Assembly: GCF_019973775.1 (NCBI RefSeq)
Contig: NZ_AP025032.1
Location: forward strand, 124,001-188,000
From: Aureimonas sp. SA4125
GTDB lineage: Bacteria > Pseudomonadota > Alphaproteobacteria > Rhizobiales > Rhizobiaceae
Direction: 5' to 3'
DNA: 64,000 bases
Shown here: piece after piece, positions 24,126-33,332 of the stretch
Layout: every line of letters begins with the position of its first letter
Numbering within the stretch: the stretch's first letter is position 1
Notes under the pieces: model-generated
What the model was told of the DNA's origin: nothing
Seen by the model: the letters and a program-made list of their open reading frames with translations, nothing else
Databases searched by the model: none
Made by a program: the position numbers and the translations under genes

Positions 24126-25622
24126 ATGGACGAGATCGGGCACTTCATCGACGGCGTGCGGGTGGCGGGAACCACCAGCCGCACCGCCGACATCTTCAAT
24201 CCGGCGACCGGTCAGGTGACGGCGAAGCTCGCGCTGGCCGACGCGTCGCAACTGCAGCGGGCCGTCGATGCCGCCAAGGCGGCGCAGCCGGCCTGGGCCG
24301 CGACCAATCCGCAGCGGCGTGCGCGCGTCTTCATGAAGTTTGTCGCGCTCCTCAACGAGAACATGCAGGAACTGGCCGAAATGCTCTCGGCCGAGCATGG
24401 CAAGACGGTCGAGGATTCCAAAGGTGACATCGTCCGCGGTCTGGAGGTCTGCGAGTTCGTCATCGGCATCCCGCATCTGATGAAAAGCGAGTTCACCGAG
24501 GGCGCCGGCCCCGGCATCGACATGTATTCGATCCGCCAGCCGGTCGGCATCGGCGCCGGCATCACGCCGTTCAACTTTCCGGCGATGATCCCGATGTGGA
24601 TGTTCGCCCCCGCGGTCGCCTGCGGCAACGCCTTCATCCTGAAGCCGTCGGAGCGAGACCCTTCGGTGCCGATGCGGCTGGCCGAACTGATGATGGAGGC
24701 GGGGCTGCCGAAGGGCATCCTGCAGGTCGTCAACGGCGACAAGGAGACCGTCGACAACATCCTGCAGCATCCGGACATCTCGGCGATCTCCTTCGTCGGT
24801 TCGACGCCGATCGCGGCGTACGTCTATGCCGAGGCGACGAAGAACGGCAAGCGCGCCCAGACCTTTGGCGGCGCCAAGAACCACATGATCATCATGCCCG
24901 ACGCCGATCTCGACCAGGCCGTCGACGCCTTGATCGGCGCTGGCTACGGCTCGGCCGGCGAGCGCTGCATGGCGATCTCGGTGGCGGTGCCGGTCGGTGA
25001 AGAGACCGCCGACGCGCTGATCGCCAAGCTCATCCCGAAAGTCGAATCGCTGAAGATCGGTCCGGCGACGGATCTTTCGGCCGACTACGGCCCTGTTGTC
25101 ACCAAGGCGGCGCAGCAGAAGATCCTCGGCCTGATCGAAAAGGGCGTCGAGGAAGGCGCCGAGTTGAAGGTCGATGGCCGCGGTTTCTCGATGCAGGGCT
25201 ATGAAGACGGCTTCTTCGTCGGCTCCTGCCTGTTCGACCACGTCACCCCCGACATGGAGATCTACCGCCAAGAAATCTTCGGCCCGGTGCTCTCGGTCGT
25301 GCGCGCGAAAAACTACGAGGAGGCGATCGACCTGCCGATGCGCCATGAATACGGCAATGGCGTCGCCATCTACACCCGAGACGGCGATGCCGCGCGCGAC
25401 TTTGCCAGCCGCATCAACATCGGCATGATCGGCATCAACGTGCCGATCCCGACGCCGCTCGCCTATCACTCCTTCGGCGGCTGGAAGCGCTCTTCCTTCG
25501 GCGACCTCAACCAGCACGGCCCGGACTCGATCAGGTTCTGGACGCGGGTGAAGACGGTGACCAGCCGTTGGCCTTCCGGCATCAAGGCCGGTGCGGAATT
25601 CTCGATGCCGGTGATGAAGTAG
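24126..25622 (+). CDS. mmsA: CoA-acylating methylmalonate-semialdehyde dehydrogenase
   Basis: Oxidises malonate- or methylmalonate-semialdehyde to acetyl- or propionyl-CoA in valine, inositol and beta-alanine breakdown. The 498 residues are typical of the family. Features are NFPAMIPMWMFAPAVACGNA (NAD site), FVGSTPIAAYVY, the catalytic Cys in GSAGERCMAISVAV (about residue 281), QEIFGPVLSVVRA and the C-terminal FGGWKRSSFGDLNQHG. A GGGAGAGTGAC ribosome site precedes the ATG. A strong terminator follows, so it looks monocistronic. Confidence 0.96.
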   Translation: MDEIGHFIDGVRVAGTTSRTADIFNPATGQVTAKLALADASQLQRAVDAAKAAQPAWAATNPQRRARVFMKFVALLNENMQELAEMLSAEHGKTVEDSKGDIVRGLEVCEFVIGIPHLMKSEFTEGAGPGIDMYSIRQPVGIGAGITPFNFPAMIPMWMFAPAVACGNAFILKPSERDPSVPMRLAELMMEAGLPKGILQVVNGDKETVDNILQHPDISAISFVGSTPIAAYVYAEATKNGKRAQTFGGAKNHMIIMPDADLDQAVDALIGAGYGSAGERCMAISVAVPVGEETADALIAKLIPKVESLKIGPATDLSADYGPVVTKAAQQKILGLIEKGVEEGAELKVDGRGFSMQGYEDGFFVGSCLFDHVTPDMEIYRQEIFGPVLSVVRAKNYEEAIDLPMRHEYGNGVAIYTRDGDAARDFASRINIGMIGINVPIPTPLAYHSFGGWKRSSFGDLNQHGPDSIRFWTRVKTVTSRWPSGIKAGAEFSMPVMK

Positions 25623-25640
25623 CCCGTCCCATGCCGGAAG

Positions 25641-25674
25641 TGAAAACGGGCGCCCGCGAGGGCGCCCGTTTTCA
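25641..25674. terminator. Bidirectional intrinsic terminator between mmsA and opgC
   Basis: Exact 15-base arms TGAAAACGGGCGCCC and GGGCGCCCGTTTTCA around GCGA. The A-run and T-run at the outer ends let the hairpin work on both strands, ending mmsA and the convergent opgC operon. Confidence 0.9.
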
Positions 25675-25765
25675 CCCACAAGGTGGTTTGCCGCCCTTCG
25701 AGGGCAAGTCCAAGCCCTGAGCGTCGCGCGCCGTCGGGCCGATCGTCACCATCGCGCGGCGCGGC

Positions 25766-26968
25766 CTACACGTCGGACCGCACCGTCTGTGGGGGCAGGG
25801 CAGGTGATCTCTCGCCGCGCGCCGTGGAAAGCACCCCTGCAGCCGGTGACGTCCTTTGGACGGCGGCCTTGCGCCACCAGTCCAGGGCGTTGCCGAGCGC
25901 GAACAGGATCGCCAGACCCAGAGCGAGCAGCAAAGTGTCGAACCACGGCGACGGATCCCGGCCGATTCGGATGATCTGGCAGGCCAGCGAAAGCACAGTG
26001 CCGACGGCGAAGATCGGCAGCGAATGCCGTCCGATCACCGCCAGCGGGTTTTTCGGCGATATGGTGCTCAGCGGCGAAGAGCGGGGAGCCTGCGCGAACA
26101 CGTAGACGACCGCCAGGAGATGCATGAGGCGGGGTAGGGTGACATAGGTCTTGTCGAAATCGCCTATCAGGAAGGGCAGGCCAAGCGGCTGGTCGAACCC
26201 CCAGAACTCGAATCGGACGCAGGCGAACGACACGAGGAGATAGAACAGGGCCGCTCCGTAGATCCACGGATTGTAGGCCACCGCATAGCCCCGCTGCCAC
26301 TTCGCCAGCCCACAGTAGAGCCCGGCCGCGAACAGCACCTGCCAGGCGAGCGGGTTGAAGAACCAGCCACCCTCCTGCGGGTAGGTCGGTAGATCGAGAC
26401 GCAGGACGCCTGTGACGATCCAGAAGGCGACCGAGAGCCCGAGCATCGCGCCGCGACCGAAAAGAGCCGCAACGAGCAGCATCACCGGCATCATCAGCAG
26501 GATCACCGAATACATCGGCAGGATGTTCACGTAGCCGATCTGGAGGCCGAGCGTGGCGATGCCGAGAAGTGCCTGGATCGGATTCGACATCAGCATCTCG
26601 ATGCCGAGTTGCTGCATTAGGTTGCCATGACCGAAGGCGAGTGTTGCCCAGGCGAAGATGCCGATGGCGGCCATCGTCAGGGTGATGTGGACGAGATAGA
26701 GGACGCCCGCCCGGCGCACCGACTTCAGGCTGGCGACGAGCCGGCCGCCGGCCAGGAAGGGCTTTCCGTAGGCGAAGGCCGAGGCAAAGCCCGCCAGGAA
26801 CACGAAGAGCTCGGCCGCGTCGGAGAAGCCGAAGTTACGGCTGGTGAAATTTTCCCAGAGGGTCCCCGGGACGTGGTTGACGAAGATCATCGCCAACGCG
26901 ATTCCGCGATAGAAGTCGACGCGGTGATCGCGTCCGCCAGCGGAAATTTGGGTTGTTTGCAGGCTCAT
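25766..26968 (-). CDS. opgC: OpgC-family acyltransferase/succinyl modifier of periplasmic glucans
   Basis: A polytopic inner-membrane protein of 400 residues with about ten hydrophobic spans, of the OpgC/acyltransferase-3-like family. Features are RDHRVDFYRGIALAMIFVNH at the N-terminus, FGFSDAAELFVFLAGFASA, and LMQQLGIEMLMSNP. Family members add succinyl groups to osmoregulated periplasmic glucans, giving them negative charge. It is the last gene of the minus-strand opgG-opgH-opgC unit, 24 bases after opgH. Only a weak ribosome site is seen. Confidence 0.9.
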   Translation of the reverse strand: MSLQTTQISAGGRDHRVDFYRGIALAMIFVNHVPGTLWENFTSRNFGFSDAAELFVFLAGFASAFAYGKPFLAGGRLVASLKSVRRAGVLYLVHITLTMAAIGIFAWATLAFGHGNLMQQLGIEMLMSNPIQALLGIATLGLQIGYVNILPMYSVILLMMPVMLLVAALFGRGAMLGLSVAFWIVTGVLRLDLPTYPQEGGWFFNPLAWQVLFAAGLYCGLAKWQRGYAVAYNPWIYGAALFYLLVSFACVRFEFWGFDQPLGLPFLIGDFDKTYVTLPRLMHLLAVVYVFAQAPRSSPLSTISPKNPLAVIGRHSLPIFAVGTVLSLACQIIRIGRDPSPWFDTLLLALGLAILFALGNALDWWRKAAVQRTSPAAGVLSTARGERSPALPPQTVRSDV

Positions 26969-26992
26969 CGGTCGGTTTACCGGAATAAAGGG

Positions 26993-28792
26993 TCAGGCCG
27001 TCGGCGCGGCGAGGCTCGTGCTGTGCACCTGTACGGTGTCCGGAGCGTGGCCGACGAGGATGGGCTCCAGCCGACGCCGCCAGGCTTCCGATGCCTTGAT
27101 GACAGGTTCCGGCGCCAGCTCGAAAGGCGTCGCGAACAGACCGTACTGCCGCGCGACGTCGCCGAGTTTCGGATGCCCTGAGAGGCTGATCAGGATCGGC
27201 GAGAGCATCAGCGGCACGGCGATCGGGCAGACCCAGAGAAAGAGGTTCGGCGAGTAGACGAAGGTCGAGACGAGGAGCGCTGTCCCCGCGATGACCATGT
27301 ACCAGCTCGATTGGAACGCCTCGGAGAGCGGCAGGCTGCCGTCCTCGCGCTCGGTGGCGGGCCAGCCGCTGTCGGCGCCGACGAGGATTTCGGCGACGGC
27401 CTTCGACTGGAACATCATCATGATCGGCGCAAGGATGCTCGTCATGGCAAGTTCCGCCGTGGCGCCTGCCAGGACCTGGAGGGCGCCGCCGAACGAGCGG
27501 CGCCGACGCCCGAAGGCCGTGGAAAACGCGATCAGCGTCTTTGGCAGGAGAAGCAGCAGGAAGATGCCGAGGAGGAGGAGGAGCGCCTTGCCCGTTTCCG
27601 GCGTCGGGAAGACCGGGAAGAGGGAGTCGGCCGGAAAATAGTTCGGGTCGGCCGCAATGATCGGATCGAGCAGGCTGACGATCAGGAACATCAGCCAGAT
27701 TGGCGAAGCCACATAAGCCATGATTCCGCAGACGAGCGCGATGCGGCTCCAGAGGTTCAGCTGCGGCGCCGCGATCAGACGACCGTGCTGAAGGTTGCCC
27801 TGACACCAGCGCCGGTCGCGCTTGGCATATTCGATGAGGTTCGAGGGCGCCTCCTCGTAGGAGCCCTCGAGATCCGGATCGAGGCGCACGCGATAGCCGC
27901 CCCGCGCGAGAAGCGCCGCCTCGACGAAGTCGTGGCTGAGGATATGGCCGCCGAAAGGTGCCTTGCCCGGCAGGGACGGAAGGCCGCAGCACGCGGCGAA
28001 GGCGCGGACGCGGATGATCGCGTTGTGTCCCCAGAACGGCCCCTCGCGGCCCTGAAGCGCGGCAATGCCGCGCGAGAAGACGGGTGAATAGATCGCGGCG
28101 GAAAACTGCAGCGCGCGGCCGAACAGGGTGCGGCGGCCGATGATGAGGGGCTGGGTCTGCAGGAGGCCGAGCTCGGGATCCGCGTCCATGCGGGCGACCA
28201 TCTCAAGAATGGTCTGCGGCCGCATGAGGCTGTCGGCGTCGAGCACGAGCATGTAATCGTAGGCGCCACCGCTGGTGGTGACGAAGTCCGCCACGTTGCC
28301 GGCCTTGCGGCCGATATTCTTCGTGCGGTTGCGATAGTAGAGATGGCCGGCCACTTCGAGCTCGGCCGCCAGGACAAAGGTCGCCCGGCGTTCCGCCTCG
28401 ACGAATTCGGCTTTGGTAGAGTCGCTGAGGATATGGAAGTCGAATGTTTCGAACCGATCGATGGCGCGCAACCCCTCCATCATTGCCGCGACTCGGGCAA
28501 AGACGGCTTGAGGATCCTCGTTGTAGACGGGGATGAGGATGGCTGTCCGCGACGCGCTCTGTGGCAGCAGGGTTATCGGCTTCGGCCGCTCCGAGCGTCC
28601 GGCGAGAATTCCGGTGACGGCGGTGTTGAAGCCCCAAGCGAGCCAGAGGCAGCAGATCGTCAAGAGGCTGACCTGCAGGACCTGAAGGCGGCTGGTTCCG
28701 CTGGCGGTTACGATGATCGCAAACAGAGCTCCCGCCAGAAGCGCCAGAAGCAGGGCGGCAAGGCTGAAGACGATGCGTTTGAGTCCGACCAA
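26993..28792 (-). CDS. opgH: Glucans biosynthesis glucosyltransferase OpgH
   Basis: Inner-membrane glycosyltransferase (GT2-type) that builds the linear backbone of osmoregulated periplasmic glucans from UDP-glucose. The 599 residues include two N-terminal spans, AILIPVYNEDPQAVFARVAA, the acidic motif MLVLDADSLMRP, LQTQPLIIGRRTLFGRALQF, the acceptor motif KRDRRWCQGNLQHGRL, and several C-terminal spans. Shorter than enterobacterial OpgH (about 850), as usual for alphaproteobacteria. The only upstream start is TTG, directly after an in-frame TGA. Confidence 0.94.
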   Translation of the reverse strand: MVGLKRIVFSLAALLLALLAGALFAIIVTASGTSRLQVLQVSLLTICCLWLAWGFNTAVTGILAGRSERPKPITLLPQSASRTAILIPVYNEDPQAVFARVAAMMEGLRAIDRFETFDFHILSDSTKAEFVEAERRATFVLAAELEVAGHLYYRNRTKNIGRKAGNVADFVTTSGGAYDYMLVLDADSLMRPQTILEMVARMDADPELGLLQTQPLIIGRRTLFGRALQFSAAIYSPVFSRGIAALQGREGPFWGHNAIIRVRAFAACCGLPSLPGKAPFGGHILSHDFVEAALLARGGYRVRLDPDLEGSYEEAPSNLIEYAKRDRRWCQGNLQHGRLIAAPQLNLWSRIALVCGIMAYVASPIWLMFLIVSLLDPIIAADPNYFPADSLFPVFPTPETGKALLLLLGIFLLLLLPKTLIAFSTAFGRRRRSFGGALQVLAGATAELAMTSILAPIMMMFQSKAVAEILVGADSGWPATEREDGSLPLSEAFQSSWYMVIAGTALLVSTFVYSPNLFLWVCPIAVPLMLSPILISLSGHPKLGDVARQYGLFATPFELAPEPVIKASEAWRRRLEPILVGHAPDTVQVHSTSLAAPTA

Positions 28793-28876
28793 TCAGATAA
28801 CCCGCCTGAACATCATCGACCGCCCCGGGCCCATTCCCTCGGTCGTCTCAATCTGCAATCTGCACGAAACGCTCCG

Positions 28877-28898
28877 GTCCGCCCGGGAAAGGGCGGAC
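28877..28898 (-). terminator. Hairpin between the small gene and opgH
   Basis: Perfect 8-base arms GTCCGCCC and GGGCGGAC around six bases. It lies in the 140-base gap before opgH. No clear U-run follows on the minus strand, so it could be an attenuator or processing hairpin rather than a full terminator. Confidence 0.4.
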
Positions 28899-28932
28899 TA
28901 GAGCGCCGCAACGTCAACCAAATCGATTCGTA

Positions 28933-29310
28933 TCACCGTCCGAAAGAAACGAAGCGCAACCAGGACGAACTGCCTTGCACATCATTCGCGGGCGCCTCAC
29001 GAAGAATAGCCTGTATCGGCATCGTCAGCGGCACTCTCGGGGCCGGCAGGACGAGACGCCGCATGAAGGCGACGGCCACGCGCCGCCCGTCCAGCGCAGC
29101 CTTCAGCACACCCGGCGCATGCTCGGGATTTCTGCCCTCGAAGCGCAGCCGCTCCGCAATGGCTTCAACCATGGCCTTGCTGCCGAGATCCGGCCGGCCG
29201 ACAAGCATTCCGGGCGTGCTCGGCGATACGGTCGTCCGTGGGAGCGCCGTGATGGCGTCATCCGCAGAAAGACCGGGGCGTTCGCCCATTCGAATGGCCT
29301 CGCTCATCAT
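28933..29310 (-). CDS. Hypothetical small protein coupled to opgG
   Basis: A protein of 125 residues that I do not recognise. Its ATG overlaps the opgG stop as ATGA, typical of a coupled gene, and ordinary amino-acid composition runs throughout. Visible parts are MMSEAIRMGERPGL, PGMLVGRPDLGSKAMVEAIA, VAVAFMRRLVLPAPRVPL and an Arg/Ser-rich end. The charged N-terminus and the short nonpolar stretch near residues 95-105 do not give a clear membrane span. The location between opgG and opgH suggests a role in glucan synthesis. Confidence 0.5.
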   Translation of the reverse strand: MMSEAIRMGERPGLSADDAITALPRTTVSPSTPGMLVGRPDLGSKAMVEAIAERLRFEGRNPEHAPGVLKAALDGRRVAVAFMRRLVLPAPRVPLTMPIQAILREAPANDVQGSSSWLRFVSFGR

Positions 29311-30920
29311 ATCGTACCCGTCCACTGATAGAGCCACGTTTCGCTTACAATGCGCTGCAGCATGGAAAGTTTCGCCCGAAGTTCCGCCGGGGCAGAATTC
29401 GTCTTCTCCAGTTCCATGGACAATCGCCAGCCGCCATCCGGCAAACGGTCGAGGGCGCTGTGGATCAGCCTGGCATTGTCAGGAACCTCGATGATGGAAT
29501 CGAGCTGGGCACCGGCAGGCAGGTTGTTGATGGTTCCGCCGCTGAAATTGATGGCAAACCGCCGGGACGAGGCTGGCGCTTCGTCCGCCGGATTGCCGCC
29601 GACGCCGGTGAATGTGTCTTCCACCCAGGCGAGACCGCTCGGCGATTCCACGGACTGGCCCCAGCGCATGCGGTAGCGGAACTCGTACTGGCTTCCCGCC
29701 GCTGGCTGCATTTCGGGGACCCAGAAGGCGACGATGTTGTCGTTCGTCTCCGACCGGGTCGGGATCTCGACCAGTTCGATCATGCCGTTGCCCCAGTCTC
29801 CGAGCGGCTCGATCATCAGCGATGGGCGCAGCTCGAAGCGCGACTCGACATCCTCGTAGTGCGAGAAGTCGCGATCGCGCTGAAGCAGGCCAAAGGCCGT
29901 CGGCGAGACTTCCTTGAAGTAGGAGAGGGCGAGTTCCTCGGGATTGCGCAGGGGACGCCAGAGTCTCTCGCCGTTCTTGCGGTGGATCGCCAACCCGTCA
30001 TTGTCGTGCACCTCCGGACGAAAATCGTCGCGGCCGCGCCGGTCGTTCTCGCCGAAGGTGAACATCGAGGTCAGCGGCGCGACGCCCAGCCGTTCGACGC
30101 TATTGCGGAAGGACAGCCGCGCCGTGACCTCGATCAGCGTCTGGGGACCCGGGGTCACCGTGAAGGCGTAGGCGCCGGTAAGGCTCGGGCTGTCGAGTTC
30201 GGCGAACAGGCGGATGGTGCCGCTGCCGGGCGTCGGCCGAACGATGTAGAAGGCACTGAAGCGCGGAAACTCCTCGGCGGTGGCGGTCGCCGTGTTGATC
30301 GCGAGGCCGCGTGCCGACAGACCGTAACGGTTGCCGGTTCCAAGCGCCCGGAAATAGCTGGCGCCGAGGAAGGTGACGAGTTCGTCGAAGACATCCGGTC
30401 GTTCGAGCGGGTAGTGCAGGCGAAAGCCCGCGACGCCGGAAAGCTCGATCCCCTGGAAGGCTGTCGGATCGAGCGGCGGTCGGTACTCGAAATCGGCGCC
30501 GGTGAAACCCTTCAGCTCGAAGCGCTTGCCGTCGCCGATGAAGATGCGCGTGGTCTCCCGCACCAGCCCGCCGGGATAGAAGGCCTGCAGCTGGAAATCG
30601 GAGGGATCGCCGGCAAAGAGCGCGCGATCGGGCCGGAAGCGGATGGCGCGATACTCGTCGTAGCTGAGATTGGCGAGGGCCTCGGGTAACTGCACCGCGC
30701 TGTCGTTGTAGGGCGTCGCGGCGCGATCGCGCATCATCTTCGAAAACGTCTCGAAATCGAAGTTCTCGACGACGCCGGGAACCGTTTCGGGCGCGACGGG
30801 CGCCGCAGGTTCGGAAGGGGGTGTCTGCGCGGCCGCGGGCCATCCAGCCGATGCCACGGCCATGGCAGCGGCACCGAGTTTCAGAGCAGCGCGTCGGGAA
30901 TGCAGGAGTCTCTGTGTCAC
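29307..30920 (-). CDS. opgG: Periplasmic glucan biosynthesis protein OpgG
   Basis: A periplasmic protein of 537 residues needed for branching or release of osmoregulated periplasmic glucans. The N-terminal signal has adjacent arginines (SRRAALKLGAAAMAVASAGW), compatible with Tat export, and ends near AAAQ. Family motifs are FDFETFSKMMRDRAATPY, TFLGASYFRALGTGNRYGLS, RPEVHDNDGL, WRPLRNPEELALSYF, GLLQRDRDFSHYEDVESR and VEIPTRSETNDNIVAFWVP. First gene of the opgG-small gene-opgH-opgC unit. A paralogue lies at 39578. Confidence 0.95.
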   Translation of the reverse strand: MTQRLLHSRRAALKLGAAAMAVASAGWPAAAQTPPSEPAAPVAPETVPGVVENFDFETFSKMMRDRAATPYNDSAVQLPEALANLSYDEYRAIRFRPDRALFAGDPSDFQLQAFYPGGLVRETTRIFIGDGKRFELKGFTGADFEYRPPLDPTAFQGIELSGVAGFRLHYPLERPDVFDELVTFLGASYFRALGTGNRYGLSARGLAINTATATAEEFPRFSAFYIVRPTPGSGTIRLFAELDSPSLTGAYAFTVTPGPQTLIEVTARLSFRNSVERLGVAPLTSMFTFGENDRRGRDDFRPEVHDNDGLAIHRKNGERLWRPLRNPEELALSYFKEVSPTAFGLLQRDRDFSHYEDVESRFELRPSLMIEPLGDWGNGMIELVEIPTRSETNDNIVAFWVPEMQPAAGSQYEFRYRMRWGQSVESPSGLAWVEDTFTGVGGNPADEAPASSRRFAINFSGGTINNLPAGAQLDSIIEVPDNARLIHSALDRLPDGGWRLSMELEKTNSAPAELRAKLSMLQRIVSETWLYQWTGTI

Positions 30921-30962
30921 GTCTCAGGTTCTTCGCGTTGTGCGGCTGCTCACTGCCTTAGC

Positions 30963-30980
30963 ATATGCACAATTGCATAT
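30963..30980. promoter_or_regulatory. ATATGCA-CAAT-TGCATAT inverted repeat upstream of opgG
   Basis: Perfect 7-base arms with a 4-base centre in a notably AT-rich patch, 43 bases before the opgG start. It is a plausible operator or promoter element of the glucan operon; no regulator is assigned. Confidence 0.4.
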
Positions 30981-31135
30981 ACTGCATAGCAGCGTCAGGT
31001 GATTTGTCCCGCTTCCAGATGTCATGATCGAGCCTCATGACCAAAGCGTTGACAACGACGAACGGGATGCCGCTTTCTCACCTCAACCCGCTGTTTGAAG
31101 CCATAATATGGCCGGCTGCAGCGGTCGGGCGCGGC

Positions 31136-32107
31136 CTAGATCCGCGTGAACCGGTAGTGGCTGTCATGCCGGTAGGTCTCGCCGGGGCGAAGGCGCGTGG
31201 CGGGAAAGTTCGGTTGGTTCGGCGCGTCCGGCCAGCCCTGCGGCTCCAAAGCGATGGCGCCGTGGCGGCCGATGCCGCGACCATCGAGGCCGGGGATCGT
31301 GGCGTCGAATTTCGCGCCGTCATAGACCTGCAGCCCGGCCTCGCCGCTGGAAATCTCGAGCGCGACGCCGGCCTCCTCGCAAGACAGGCGGGCAATGGGG
31401 CGCGGCACTGTCTGTCGCCCTCCGTCGAGGCAGAAATTGTGATCCAGCATGGACGGGCCGTCGGCCAGCCTGCGGCCCATGCGGAAGTCGAACGGGGTGC
31501 CGGCGACCGCGGCGATCTCGCCGGTCGGGATCAATCCTGCATCGACGGGCAGGTAGGACGCGGCGGCGACGGTGAGATGGTGATCCTGCGTCGTCGGTTT
31601 GCCCGAGAGGTTGAAGTAGAGATGGGCGGTGAGGTTCATGACGCTCTCGCGCGAGACGCTGCCCTCATAGGCGATCTCGAGGATGCCGCCGTCCGCGAGG
31701 GCGAACGTCGCGGTGACATCGGCCCGTCCGGGATAGCCGTCCTCCCCCTCTGCGGCGGAAAGGGAAAGCACCGCTCGCGTCTCGGTCGCCTCGACCACCG
31801 ACCAGTCGCGCGACCAGAAGCCCCCGACGCCGCCGTGGAGATGGTGTGGCGGCTCGTTGATGGAAAGGTCGTGGACCTCGTCCGCAACGATCAGGCGCCC
31901 GCTGGCGATCCGGTTGGCATGGCGGCCGATCGTGGCGCCGAGAAAGGGACGGTTGGCCGCACCGTAGACCGCCCGATCTTCGGCGCCGACGACGAGCGAA
32001 TGGGGTACCCCCGGAATATGGAGGGAGCGGACGGAAGCGCCGGCGGTGAGGATTTCGACCGAGATCGAGTCCGACCGGAGCGTGATGATCTGGGGTTCGC
32101 TGTGCAT
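31136..32107 (-). CDS. galM: Aldose 1-epimerase
   Basis: Interconverts alpha and beta anomers of aldoses. The 323 residues from MHSEPQ have the family pattern: GATIGRHANRIASGR near residue 57, HHLHGGVGGFWSRDW, MNLTAHLYFNLSGKP with the catalytic His, DHNFCLDGG, and the catalytic Glu in ALEPQGWPDAPNQPNFPATR. The longer frame adds 11 residues without a ribosome site. It is isolated between opgG and a MarR gene, both on the same strand. Confidence 0.94.
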   Translation of the reverse strand: MHSEPQIITLRSDSISVEILTAGASVRSLHIPGVPHSLVVGAEDRAVYGAANRPFLGATIGRHANRIASGRLIVADEVHDLSINEPPHHLHGGVGGFWSRDWSVVEATETRAVLSLSAAEGEDGYPGRADVTATFALADGGILEIAYEGSVSRESVMNLTAHLYFNLSGKPTTQDHHLTVAAASYLPVDAGLIPTGEIAAVAGTPFDFRMGRRLADGPSMLDHNFCLDGGRQTVPRPIARLSCEEAGVALEISSGEAGLQVYDGAKFDATIPGLDGRGIGRHGAIALEPQGWPDAPNQPNFPATRLRPGETYRHDSHYRFTRI

Positions 32108-32205
32108 AGCCGTGCTCCGTGCCGTCGCAGATGGGAGCACCTAGGCGATCCAGCGGCGCCGAGTCAAAACATCATGGACACGCCAAGGCATCCCCCGCCA
32201 TCTCC

Positions 32206-32706
32206 TTACCGAAGCCGGCGCAGTTTGGTGGTCAGGAGTGCGTCGACCTGGATCAGGGCCCGCGTCAGCGAATCCGACTCGCGGGTGCTGAGCGCCGAGA
32301 CGAGGTCGGCCTCGAGACGGCCCCAGATGCGCTTGACCTGGGCCTTCACCTCATCGCCGGTGGGGGTGAGCACGACCATCGTGCGTCGCCCGTCCTGGCG
32401 GTGGGCGCTGCGCTCGACCAGCCGCTTCTCGACGAGCCGATCCAGCATCTTCGACACCGTCGAGGGGCGAACGGCCAGAAGGTCGGCGAGCGCGGAGACG
32501 CTGACGGGAACGCCGAGCTCCAGGCGGTGCAGCAACTGGTCCTGCCCGGGATGCAGGTCGATCTCGGTCAGCATCAGCGTCAGGAAGGCGCGGGTCGACT
32601 TGGCGATCGACAGAAGGGTCGGCACCATCCGATCCCCGACGTCCCCGGAAAGAGTGAGCAGTCCGCCGCTGCCTGGCGTGTCCGAATGGCTTTGTCGATC
32701 AATCAT
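32206..32706 (-). CDS. MarR family transcriptional regulator
   Basis: A protein of 166 residues with a winged helix-turn-helix: HPGQDQLLHRLELGVPVSVS, ALADLLAVRPSTVSKMLDRL as recognition helix, and the wing VERSAHRQDGRRTMVVLTP. The DGRR turn is the MarR signature. It is upstream of galM on the same strand, with about 100 bases between them, so galM could be a target; this is inference. A short inverted repeat at 32743-32755 may be its own operator. Confidence 0.93.
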   Translation of the reverse strand: MIDRQSHSDTPGSGGLLTLSGDVGDRMVPTLLSIAKSTRAFLTLMLTEIDLHPGQDQLLHRLELGVPVSVSALADLLAVRPSTVSKMLDRLVEKRLVERSAHRQDGRRTMVVLTPTGDEVKAQVKRIWGRLEADLVSALSTRESDSLTRALIQVDALLTTKLRRLR

Positions 32707-32742
32707 CCCGAGCTTATCTCTCAGGCAATGACATCGTTTCCA

Positions 32743-32755
32743 TTAACTAGGTTAA
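32743..32755. promoter_or_regulatory. TTAAC-TAG-GTTAA operator-like repeat before the MarR gene
   Basis: Five-base perfect arms around three bases, 37 bases before the MarR start, in an AT-rich patch. The size and symmetry suit a MarR dimer. No experimental or comparative support is available here. Confidence 0.3.
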
Positions 32756-32911
32756 GGCAGCTAAGTTTCCCTGCCTGTCTTGTCGACATCGGCGCCGCGG
32801 CATCCCGGCCTGACCGTAAATTCTGCCACGGACGGCGGCGAGCGTAGCGTCTATGCGTCCTAGCCGGTAAGGAGTCCTGGACGCGATGCGGGCCTGGATG
32901 GAGAGACGGCG

Positions 32912-33322
32912 ATGGCGGACATACGGGTGATCTGCGCAATCGGGCAGAGCGGCCAGCTCGGGCTGGACGGGGTCCTGCCCTGGGAGGGAAACCCGGAGCG
33001 GCCTTTCGTCGAGGATGTCGAGCGCTTTTTCGACGTGTCGCGCGGCCACGTCCTCATTGCCGGCCCGCGCACCGTCGCCTCGTTTCCCGCCTTCGTCGCC
33101 AGGGATCGCACGATCGTCGAGATCCGCTCGCACGAGGATCCGGAAGAGGTGCTCTCCCGCTTTGCCGATCGCGTCGTCTTCGTCGGCGGCGGGCCGAGGG
33201 TGTGGGATGTCTACGCGCCCTATGTCCGGCACTGGGACATCAACCGCATGCCCTATGACGGGCCGGCCGATACCTGGTTCGATCCGGCCTGGCTGCTGGC
33301 CGGCGGCGCCGGACGCCGCTGA
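32912..33322 (+). CDS. Short dihydrofolate reductase-like protein
   Basis: A protein of 136 residues with a DHFR-like layout but shorter than the usual 155-190. Features are VICAIGQSGQLGLDGVLPWE at the start (substrate loop), FVEDVERFFDVSRGHVLIAG, GPRTVASFPA as the GR-T-like cofactor segment, and VFVGGGPRVWDVYAPYVRHW as the GG dinucleotide turn. The end TWFDPAWLL is short, and the final strands of the fold may be missing. It is convergent with the pab genes, which gives a folate context. Whether it is an active reductase is unclear. Confidence 0.75.
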   Translation: MADIRVICAIGQSGQLGLDGVLPWEGNPERPFVEDVERFFDVSRGHVLIAGPRTVASFPAFVARDRTIVEIRSHEDPEEVLSRFADRVVFVGGGPRVWDVYAPYVRHWDINRMPYDGPADTWFDPAWLLAGGAGRR

Positions 33323-33332
33323 GCGGGTCCGA

